The position numbers were made by a program, and so were the translations under genes. This document shows positions 21,430 through 30,546 of a stretch of 64,000 nt of DNA, in pieces. The DNA is from Pyropia yezoensis (lineage: Eukaryota; Rhodophyta; Bangiophyceae; Bangiales; Bangiaceae). How positions within the stretch are numbered: position 1 is the stretch's first letter; every line of letters starts with the position of its first letter. The DNA lies in assembly GCA_009829735.1 (NCBI GenBank), contig CM020619.1, positions 5,534,083-5,598,082 on the forward strand. Reading direction: 5' to 3'. Under the pieces are notes generated by a model. The model was given only the letters and a program-made list of their open reading frames with translations, had not been told where the DNA came from and made no database searches.

Positions 21430-21792
21430 TGTAGCACAATAGGAATCCGTCGCACGTCCACTCTCAGGGAACACTCACCAAGGGGGATCGGCACCAACGT
21501 CACCGGGAGGCCAAGGTTGCTGTCCTTGGAGCACAAGCCACGGGACCAAGATGGGAGCCCAAATGGGAGGGGTTTGTTGTTCTGCCTTGGCCGGCGGTGG
21601 ATTCACCGCCGGCCCCCACGTTATAAACCCTCGGAGACACTACTAACTACCCTCCACCCCAAGATGCAAGTCCCTCTGGTCATACGTAACTTATAGATAC
21701 CGTGACCAGTACGAACTATCAAATTGAAAGTTAAGGGTTAGAAGTAGCCCCCCTAATATTAGGGTCACAATACGGACGACCATATTGCTACA
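21430..21792 (-). repeat. Family 2 LTR 3 (outer, right; 5' LTR)
   Basis: 363 bp. For its first ~250 bp it resembles LTR1, then has clustered private changes in the last ~90 bp. Followed directly by CGGTC. Minus-strand TATAAG lies about 100 bp into the LTR, and TATAAA on the plus strand at 21622-21627. Confidence 0.93.
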
Positions 21793-21797
21793 CGGTC
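21793..21797. repeat. Target-site duplication CGGTC, right copy
   Basis: Identical to 8587-8591. Confidence 0.85.
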
Positions 21798-22363
21798 GCG
21801 CCAACGGACGATTGATGAGTGTGGGCTTGCGAACAACGAGAGGGTGCCGCAGAGGGGGATGGACGAGCGGCTGAATCAGGCGCCAAGCTCGTGCGAGCCA
21901 ACTCGGCTGCTACGGCAGAAACGGAGTCAGTGCCTGTCTGGTCACGCGACCGAGATTTGGCGACGCCAGGCTCCTCCGACTCCGAGGCCCGTCCCGATAT
22001 CGCCTGAGGACGCTCATAGTCCAGGGCACGGCTATGTGCCGCCCTGTACAGCTTCAGGGAGACCCACACGGGATACCAAACCTGCTCCGTCTCTTCCCGG
22101 GTGGAGGCCGCTTCAAGTCCCTTGTACTGGCGCATTGCTTCCAGCAGTGGCTCCCACTTATCAAATTCCTTCTTGGAAGACATCATCAACGTTGACAACC
22201 TCAAGAAGCGCTCGTCAAACTCAGCATCCATGGCGACCCCAGCGCCCTCTGCCAGTAGATCCGCAGCATGCTGGCGGTAATGCTGGCGCTCGGACGCGAC
22301 AATGTCACCGATTATCCTGGTGACAGCGAAAACATCACCAACAGGGGAGGGAGCTGCTGCCAT
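21793..22363 (-). pseudogene. N-terminal half of an ORF split by the family 2 composite element
   Basis: The ATG at 22363 opens a frame of about 190 residues that runs directly into LTR3; it continues in frame at 8591 after removal of the insertion. It is mostly helical with a middle segment rich in Glu/Arg/Trp (EEFDKWEPLL-like) and a Ser/Ala/Pro-rich linker at the break. No known domain. It lies on the same strand as, and downstream of, the KDZ-like transposase, so it could be a second gene of the same DNA transposon, but I cannot show this. Confidence 0.65.
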
Positions 22364-25047
22364 GGCCGCTCGCACGTGATGCTTCGCTAACAGGTCGCGA
22401 CGCAGGTCGGGGCGTTGCGGCTATCAAGGATGAGGGAGTCCACGACCTACACAGCCCAAGCCAGCGGTGAGATCTGCCTCGGTCGGGCGGGCGCTTTACA
22501 CAGCCGCTCCGGGACTTCCAGTACGTGAAAAGCAAACGTCCTACCCCATTACCATTATATACAGGTAAGGACGCAGTTGCGCTCGGCAAATGCACAGTAT
22601 TATGAACGCCAGTGCGCCGCATTAGTCCCCCGAATCTGCCGATGCAGGTACTCGTGCCCGCGGTGCCAGCAGCATAGCTCGTCCGTGGCTGACTCAAAAC
22701 TCCCTGCCACCACTCGCATGGGCGAAACTGCGCCGAGCTTGCACCGAAAGAGGGGCTGATGGAAGAAGAAGCACATACATGCAGAATGGACGTTCTGCGT
22801 CAAGCACAATACCTCCAGTGTGTGCGCCCGCGCAGCCCCCCGCCCTACCATGTACCGACACCCGCCAGCGCTGCGATGTACGACGTGATGAGCAAACCAG
22901 ACCCCCATGCCCTGCGACGAAGAGGCACCCGCCAATCGAAAGGCTGGAAAAGCCCATTTCCATATCGAAGAGCGCTAACGGTTCGCCCGGTCATCACATG
23001 CACTGGATGTTAGATACGCACCACCGGGGCACCGGTCAAGCGCGTGCACGGCTGGAACTTTGGAGCTGGACGGATGAAAGCCACTCGTCTAGACGGGAGG
23101 TCGCTGCTCTAATCGCAGAGAGCACTTGCCCACCGAGCATCTGTCTGTATTTATCCCAGGCTTTGTCAGCGCAACAGTCCCTGAAGAGTATCAGTTGCAA
23201 CAGTGGCAGCCATCTCTCCCGTAGAATCGCCCCAAGAGCCGTCCTGCTGCGTTCTCGTTCGCCTGATCATGACGAGAGCATAGCGAGCGCCTGGGACGCT
23301 GCTTGAAGTCCACGTCTGCCCGAATCAACTGAGAAGAGGAGGCAGCTGCAGCGTGTCTATTCTGACACCCGACCATCAATTTCCCGTTGTCCAATGTCTG
23401 GGTTCATGAGTGCGACCACACACGTGCGGCGGCTGTGCAGGGGTACAATGCGCTGGAAGAGGGGGGAGGTTTTTTCTTCAAAGGACTAGTCTCCGCTGTA
23501 CGCGCAGTGCGCCCCTCCGCGACGCGCGCTCTCAGGCAGCACCCCATTTGCAATGCTCCCTCACGTGCAGATGTGCGAACAAAAGAGACTCTCACGAACG
23601 AAGTGAAAGACCAGCGCAGGGAGCTCCGCCGACCAGATCAGCCAGACAACAAGAGGGAGCAGCGGCGCATCTGGTCTGTCCCCAAAGATCCTCTCAACCG
23701 CCGTCCCATGGTCGGGTACCTGCGTGCAGTCGCACACATGCGAAAGCGGCACCGGGTGACAGCGGATGGTAAGGGGGAGCAAGTCATGTGCTCCCTCAAG
23801 CAATCCATTTGCACGTCCTCGCTGTATACGCTGTACGCACGCATATGTAGCCCACGCTGAGCAGCTTTATTGGCGTGGCAGCCTTTCTGCCAGGCGCCCC
23901 ACTCAGACGAGGCCCAGGCCCGGTGTCCACGACAGTAGGTGCCAAGTGGTGCCGTCCTGCATGGCACCCTCTTATCACCTGAGCTCAACTTGTCCCGGGC
24001 AGTCCCCACCAGCGGTGACCCACTCGACCGATCTTTTTCACACGCCTCCCTTTACTCGTTCCTGCCAGAGAGTACAGTATCGGTGGGTCGGTGCCGATTG
24101 CACAGGACCATCAAAGTGGGTATCTGGAGAGGGATGGCCACGTATGCAGTTGAGTTGCCCACCACTGCTCTCGCCCGAAGAGGCCTTCTGCCTGGCGGAT
24201 GCGTGCGGTCGCTGACCTGGCGTGCCAGCAGCGCCATGACGTTAGGGCGCACCTAACCCTAGCTGTAACCCTAACTCGTGAAACCTGGTCATCGGAACAG
24301 AACAAGTACAAAATTAGGAGCTCGTAATTGATATTGCAGTAGTCCATCGGCTTCGGTCCATTCCGTCACGTGGATTGGCGCCACCTGCGCCATGCCCATG
24401 TTCACCATTGGGGGGCCCGACACTGTAACGAACGAGGGCGCCAACCAGTTGCCGCTGCCCGACCGTGAACGGACGCCTGATCCGCACAGCTGGGCGGGAC
24501 CGTTCGATGGGCGCTTGCAAGCACGAGGTGCGAGTGGCGATGATCTTTGCTGTCGGCTGTAACAGCCACCTGCTGCGGCTCTCTTGCACAGATTGTGCGA
24601 CACCTACGAGGAGAGGCGGGCTGCAGTGGCGTGGGGGGGCGTTTGCACGTCGCGTCTGTCTAGGCACTCGCTAGTGCCGCTGTCGTCCCTTGCGGGCGCA
24701 CGGGGACCTCGTGACCTGGCCGACTGCGGCTGATGGTCCGCATACGCAGGCACATGTCTGGGCCCCTTTTCCCCCTTGTGCCCATACGCATTAACTGCGA
24801 ACCACTTTCACGCTGCAGCCCGCCCTATCGCCTGTCGTCCACTGCTGGCGCACGCGGACCTCGTGACATCGCTACAGCGCGTGGTCTGCTTGTGCAGGCC
24901 CATGTCGTGCCCCTGTTTCCCCCTTTGTGACCATACGCACTTACTTCGAAACATTTTCATGCTACAACCCGCCCACCCGCCCCTACTTGCGATATGCACA
25001 GCCGTCTAATAGTTCTACGATTGTCAGTTGAGCATGTGCGTTGCTCG
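22364..25047. other. Spacer with no supported gene
   Basis: Short frames only, none with recognisable domains or conserved-looking composition. It contains a two-copy tandem repeat (24677-24980) and one degenerate telomere-like stretch near 24247-24272. It probably belongs to the old DNA transposon that holds the flanking minus-strand ORFs. Confidence 0.5.
24677..24980. repeat. Two tandem copies of a ~152-bp unit
   Basis: GCGCACGGGGACCTCGTGAC at 24696 and GCGCACGCGGACCTCGTGAC at 24848 anchor the alignment. The rest of the units (for example CATACGCA, CAGCCCGCCC/CAACCCGCCC) match with modest divergence. Confidence 0.8.
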
Positions 25048-28010
25048 CTACCACTGAGGCCAACCAGTGCGATTCAATGCAGCCGACGATTCAACCTCAT
25101 CACATGCGCCGCGATACATGGCCATGATGTTGCTTAGGCACTGCTGGTAGGCGGAGAAGGTGAGGAAGTTCCGCTGGTTGAGCAGTCTGATGAATGAGAC
25201 GAGTCGCTTCGTCGCAGCGTTGCGCTGCTCCGATGATAACGTGTTGACCCCAAGCAGCGACTCAAAAGATGTTGGGCAACGCGCCGAAGAGCACGTCTTG
25301 TGGCTTTTCCGAAAATGAAAAGCATCCACGGATGTGTTGACCAGCTTAGCAACTCGAGGCACACGACATGCGGCGGCCTTGTGGGTCCCACAGGCAAAGT
25401 CTTATATGATACTGCTGGGCAGGGTCGGCATGCAAGAGACGACAAAGTCCAACGGCATTCGAGGACCCTCATGTCCGTCCATCATAATCACAGCGATGCA
25501 CTTGGGGTGCGAACAGCAACAGAAAACACCAAACGTCCCCGGTGTCCACCCATCCGCACAACCGTAGTCCTTTTCACATGTGGAGTCCTCCTCGGTCCGC
25601 CGGCCACCATTCTGGAAGTCGAGCCCTGGTCGCAGCGGCGGCAGCAGCGGGCAGAAAATGCCGGACCGATGAAAATCAGATGCCGCGGCCACGCGCTTGT
25701 CTCCGTACACATCCCGGAGAGAGTTAAGCACAAGCGGCTGCACTAGCCACAGTTGCTCGAACTCAATTGGTGTGACGGGCCGTCCAAGGTCACCACTTGC
25801 GACGCTGTGACGCGTCAGCGGCGGCTCAGCTTCAATCGGGTCGTCTCCATCAGCTTGGATAAAGCGGTCATATTGACCGGCTCGGTCAATCACGGCCACA
25901 AGCACGGCTCTGAGCGCCCGACGCACGTGCGGGAAAGAAGCCATCGCAGGGGCGAGGCAAGCCACCGCACCGCGCAAGACTCGGAGCTGACGCACTCGAG
26001 GATCCTTGAGGGTGACCTCGAGCCGCTCCTCCGACCAGTTGCGATCAACAAGGGTATCTATGACTTGCTGAACAGCTGACCAATCTCCATGAGTGCTCCA
26101 AGGGAACACTGTCTCGGCACAGAGAGCACGCACAAACGAGACAATCCTCAGGGCCGCATTGACCGTCGTGGGAAAGCTGGGATGTACTGCCACCTTAGCT
26201 CTCTGGCCGCGGCCTGTGCCGCTCGGACCGCCTGTGTCCACAAGCGCGGGTTCATCGAAAATGGCGGCGCGCCTTCGGTCGGGACATTGGGGAGGAAGAT
26301 CCTGCAGCCCACTCTCAGCAGCGGCTTCAATAAGAGTTCTCAAGCGCGCCAGCATTGGAGCAGGAAGTTTCGCCCTGATGTCGCTTGAAGAGTCCATGAC
26401 GGCCCGCGCTAACACAATGGAGACGTCCTTCCCGAGTAGAACCGTGCGGATGAAGTCAACCAGGGCGGGGTGCACCTTATTCTCCTTCACTGGGTCAAAC
26501 TGGGGCAGTCCATGTTCTGATTCGGGGTCTCCCTCGTCGCCGCCATCCTGCGCTCCACCAGGAAGGTCGAACAGCACCTCCGGGCTCAGAGTCGCAATGG
26601 CGTACACAGCCCCTTTAACTGCACCAATAGACTTGAAGCGCAGGGCCTCGATCTTGCCCTTGCTGTCTGCCTGAGCATGACGCAATCCGCAGGACAAAGC
26701 CAGTACCACTCGATTGTCGCTTACCAAACTGCACGACGCGACCGCCCCGGCAGCAATGTCCAACGCCACCTTGATCCTGGTCATGTCGCGGCGGTGCTTT
26801 GCCCTAATTCCAACGTACAAGCCATCGAAGCACAAGACCTTAAAAGAGCCGTTGGACAGGACGCAACACTGGCACTGTAGAACTGCAGGTGGCATGCCGG
26901 CGACTACGAGCTCTAGGTACAGCATCATGCCTTGGCGCAATGCCCTGAGCGCCCGCAAATCACACGCTGCCAGAGGTAGTCGGATGTTGCCAGACAGCTC
27001 CACCATGTGCCTCCGGAGTTGAGCAGATCCCGAGAGGCTCGAACCGTTGGATACGAGGCCGTAGGCAACGTTGAATAGAAATACTTCGGAAAAGCCCGTG
27101 TTCCCCGAGGAGAATATAACACCCTCCGCCAACCCATCTGGCATCACTTTCAAGTCGCACAAGGTGCAGAGCCACCACTTGAGAAAGCAAGCAGCGGCTC
27201 CATCCTCGAATTCAACCCGCGCGGCATCTATTCCACGGTGGCCGCTCAGCAAGAACACACCCTGGCAAGATGGGCACGTGTCCACAAACTTGTAGGTGAA
27301 GCGCGTGCCCTTCAGTGCGTGCTGACGCAGAACCGCTTCATGCACAAACGCGGCCTCGGATGGAGCAGCGGCTCGTGGCTTGTGGGATCGCCGGTACGTG
27401 AACTTAATCCTCTCCAACGGCGTCATCCTGTCCACCTCCTCCTCCTCATTGTCATCTTCACCGTCGGCCTCGCCTTCCGCTGCAGATTCAGACACGACGA
27501 CGCGAGCGCACTCGCCGTGCGTGCATGCAAGGCCTTGCTCTGTGCATGACAAGCACGTCCAGAAGTTGGCTCTTGACCTGCGCACTAGTGCCCATGGCCA
27601 GTTACCACCAACGCTGCGGACGGCGCACAAAATATCTCCAAAGAGATGCCCCTCGCCTTCCGCTCTTGGCGGTCCCAGACGCGAGCGAAAGGCCCTCAAC
27701 AGCTCGCAAGGACGCACACCGCAAGCCGTGCTTACCCTCTGGAACGCTCCAGTCACCTCCACTGAGAAGGTGCACCCCGTGCGCAGGCACTGCTCCGCAC
27801 AGCTGCAAGCACATACAACCTCCTCGTCGCCATCCTCGAGAACAGTCAACTCGATGGCGGCGGCCTGGTGCAATCCAGTCTTGCTCCGCGGTCCGGACCG
27901 ACCAAACTTCGCGACGACGCCCACATGCCCAATGGATGACAAAGAAAAGACTCGGGCATTCATTTTCTTGTCACTGTAGAAGCTCAACGAGGAACGCACC
28001 TCGTTGACGC
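25048..28010 (-). pseudogene. KDZ-like transposase, central and C-terminal part, interrupted
   Basis: The minus-strand frame contains several Cys clusters (CACSCAEQC, WTCLSC...CTHGEC, TCPSC, LCTLC, CQCC), then a domain with the order expected for KDZ (Kyakuja-Dileera-Zisupton) DDE transposases. A first Asp lies in CFDGLYVG, a C-rich segment with a GHEGPR motif follows, then an Asp-Phe-Ala-Cys motif, a DAFHFRKSHKTC motif, and a Glu in NTLSSEQRNAA. The residue before DFAC, normally Tyr, is a TAA stop (25402-25404); the frame then stays open to a TAG at 25048. The frame runs into the LTR of copy B at 28010 and resumes at 36850. Nuclear DNA transposase in origin; dead from the nonsense codon and the insertion. 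Confidence 0.72.
28006..28010. repeat. Target-site duplication GACGC, left (copy B)
   Basis: GACGC immediately before the LTR and again at 36850-36854. Confidence 0.93.
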
Positions 28011-28479
28011 TGTGGCAGTATTGACCCCCAGGTAGGGGGGCAACACGTGCCATGCAAGGGGCGGCAGGCCACTAGCCTGACCCGTTCCTCCCCCTGCATT
28101 TGGGTCCATATTCCCTAAGTTTGGGATAGTTAGCTTAGTAGTAAATCCAACTTGGATTTGAGGGTTTTCTGCATTTATCGTCTTGAATTTTCGTGTGGCC
28201 CGGTGGGCAGGTGCTCGGGTGGGAGATTCTGAGTGGCGAGATTCTGAGTGGACCCTGGGGGGATAAGGGGAGGGACAGCGGGGCTTGGCCCTGCTTCCCC
28301 GTCCCGACCAAGAAACTGTTGGACCACACACCATCCTCTTGTTTGTCCGTGGGGGGTTTGCCCCACAACAGGGACAGAGTGTGTGCGACTTGCACTTCTT
28401 CCGGTTCCCCCGACACGGGAGGCAGCCCTTGTACACCGCCCCAACTTGGGTGTCGTGTGTGCAAGTGGTTTTTGCCACA
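28011..28479 (+). repeat. 5' LTR of copy B
   Basis: TGTGGC...GCCACA, 469 bp, nearly identical to the 3' LTR. Confidence 0.96.
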
Positions 28480-28481
28480 TT

Positions 28482-28499
28482 TGGTGGAGCAGCAGGGGA
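28482..28499 (+). other. Primer binding site, copy B
   Basis: TGGTGGAGCAGCAGGGGA two bases after the LTR; implies a tRNA with GGAGCAG acceptor strand and discriminator A. Confidence 0.87.
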
Positions 28500-28598
28500 C
28501 AGAGGTAAACTTTACCTCCGGGTGCACCTGGGTGTAGGGGGCCCTCTGTCTCAGAAGAATGGTGGACTTGGACCGTGTCATACAGATCGTCAGCCAAC

Positions 28599-30546
28599 AT
28601 GGCTAGCTCGGACCCCCCGTCGTCCGAGGAGTACACGGGTGACGCACGTAATTCAGTGCCTTTGAATACTGGTGAGACACAGGTGGGTTTACCTGGGGTC
28701 GCAGAGGGACTAGAGGTCCCTCAAGCCAGCAGGACTGGAAGTGCGGGCGGGCAACAGGCCACCCCGACTCAGTCGGGAGCTCACTCGGGTGACACTTCTG
28801 ATGTGGGTGGGCCGAAGTCTGGCCACCGTGTGGTACACTTAACGGGAACGTCCCAAGGGGTGAGGACTGTCCCCGCGGGTTCCACTCGGGTTGGAGCCAA
28901 CTTTGGCTTGGAGCCGTCGCCAACTAGGCTTTCGGAGGACGGCGGACCTCCGTTGGTCGGCGATGGGCTCGCGCCCATGCCCCCGGTTGAGACCCCTGAG
29001 GAACGTGGTTACCCCTCAGGTGGACTCCCGGAGGCGGACCGAGACTCAACTGGAGTCGTCAATCCACTCCTCGCGGAAACTGTCCGTCGGGAGGCGACCA
29101 ATGTGTTGCGGCAGACTTTGCCGGACCTGGTGGTCACGATGACGAATACTATTCTGAATCAGATTGTGGCGAGTCTGCCAGATGGCCTTAATGTCCAGAC
29201 CGGATTGGGGCTTTCGAGCCCGCAGGCGCAGGGGGAATCCCTCCTCACGCCTACCTCTGGTCGCCCCGAACAGGGGGCGACACCTGTGACTCCCAACGAG
29301 GGAGCCACATCATACTCGGTGGGGCGTACGCCCTTCATGGGGGAGTTCCCCCCGGAAACGCCGGCGGCTACACCAAGCGCGCCGCGCCGGACTACAGGCA
29401 CTGAGGGTGAACTTACCCCAGTGCCACAGCGGCTGTTCCCTCAACGTGAGGTGCCGCCCAAGATCCAGATAGCCAACCCGGTCTACCAGAGGATCTTTGA
29501 CTGTGAGACCTACGCCCTCCACAACATGTCGGTGGCGTATGGTCCTGACCAGGCCCGAGCCATGGTCCGTGCCAAGAAGAATGCACTTCACTCTTTTGGG
29601 CACAAAGCGGAGTGGGATGGAACTCCCCCCCTCCGTGTCTTCGAGTTCCTACGTCGTTTCACAAAAGCCTGTGACGACAATGCCATAAGTGAAGGCATGG
29701 CTTTTTACATGCTACAGGAGTTTACGAAGGGCGACCTGCGGAGAGAACTTATGTCCGTCATGCCCAGCTCCTCAAGTGGAGGCGCTGGGGAGGTGACGTC
29801 CTATTTGGAGCTCGTCAACTGGTTGTTGAGGGCCATGGTTGATGAAGCGGCGTTGGCTTCTCAAGTCGAGGAGTTTACGCAAGCCCATCAGGAAGAGGCG
29901 GAGGACGAGTTGTCCTTTGCGGAGCGAGTCCGTAAGCTCAACAATCTTTGTGGGTTTCTTCATCCACAAGCTGTGGTGAAGAGTCGGTTTGTGGAGGGAC
30001 TCCATTGGTCAGTCCGGATGGAGACCCGGGAGCATAACACTGCCCGGGCGACCCTGGCCGAGTTGGCTAGGTTCGCCTACCGCAGAGGCGAGGCCTACCG
30101 CAAGTTGCGGGAGGAACAACGCCAGGAGCGTCAGGCCGAGTTGGCCAAGGAACGGGAGGAGGCGCGCCAGGCCAGGGAGTTAAGAGAGGCGCGCCGAATC
30201 CGCAAGGAGAGGGTGGTAGCTGCCGTGGGAACTTCCCAGGGTACCTCTTCGTCTTCCCCAGTTGGGAAGACCCCTCCCGGGAACTGACAATCGGTGTTGG
30301 AACTGCAACTCCGATGGACACTGGGCATATGATTGCCCCAAGTTGAGTGAACGCATCCAACAACTTGTTAGGAATGCGAGTAAGAAGTCGGCTACGAACG
30401 AAGTACGTTCACGCCGCGAGGGTGGGTCTCGACCAGTCGTCGCGGTCGCCACACCCTCGGCGAAGGAGGCGGACACGTCGTCCTCGGACTCGTCGTCTTC
30501 CTCCCCGCCCTCAGATTCGGACGCCAAGTCGGCGGGAAACGAATGA
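28599..30546 (+). pseudogene. gag: gag of copy B, frameshifted before the zinc knuckle
   Basis: The ATG at 28599 starts a protein matching copy A gag: Pro/Gly/Thr-rich N-terminus, capsid-like helical region, then an Arg/Glu-rich region. An extra G in the run at 30279-30281, compared with copy A, shifts the frame and gives a stop at 30287. The zinc knuckle CWNCNSDGHWAYDC and acidic tail ending AGNE continue in the other frame to the TGA at 30544-30546. Without the zinc knuckle the product could not package RNA normally. Confidence 0.88.
30534..30540 (+). promoter_or_regulatory. -1 ribosomal frameshift heptamer at gag end, copy B
   Basis: GCG GGA AAC GAA TGA in gag frame. G GGA AAC is in slip register and the -1 frame leads through CGA into the ATG at 30543 of pol. 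Start-stop overlap (ATGA) makes reinitiation an alternative. Confidence 0.7.

Larger units (their letters stand above)
8592..21792 (-). mobile_element. Ty3/gypsy chromovirus family 2, composite with three LTRs
   Basis: Three 363-bp LTRs lie at 8592-8954, 11009-11371 and 21430-21792. The unit 11009-21792 is a full element on the minus strand: LTR, primer site, gag, pol, antisense ORF (plus strand), LTR. The segment 8955-11008 repeats the 3' internal part (equivalent to 11372-13426) of a second copy. Only the outer LTRs carry a matching 5-bp target duplication (CGGTC). LTR2 begins exactly at its terminal TGTAGC, directly abutting a point inside the antisense ORF of the left copy, as an integrase-made junction would. 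Confidence 0.9.

Noticed and set aside
28011-28053. Start of the transposase frame inside the LTR at 28053
   Set aside because: The first residues are encoded by the LTR of copy B; the frame really continues at 36850 to a start at 37413.
30541-30546. ATGA overlap of gag stop and pol ATG as evidence for coupled reinitiation in family 1
   Set aside because: The slippery heptamer directly upstream, shared with family 2 where no ATG overlaps the gag stop, explains pol expression better; reinitiation stays possible but secondary.
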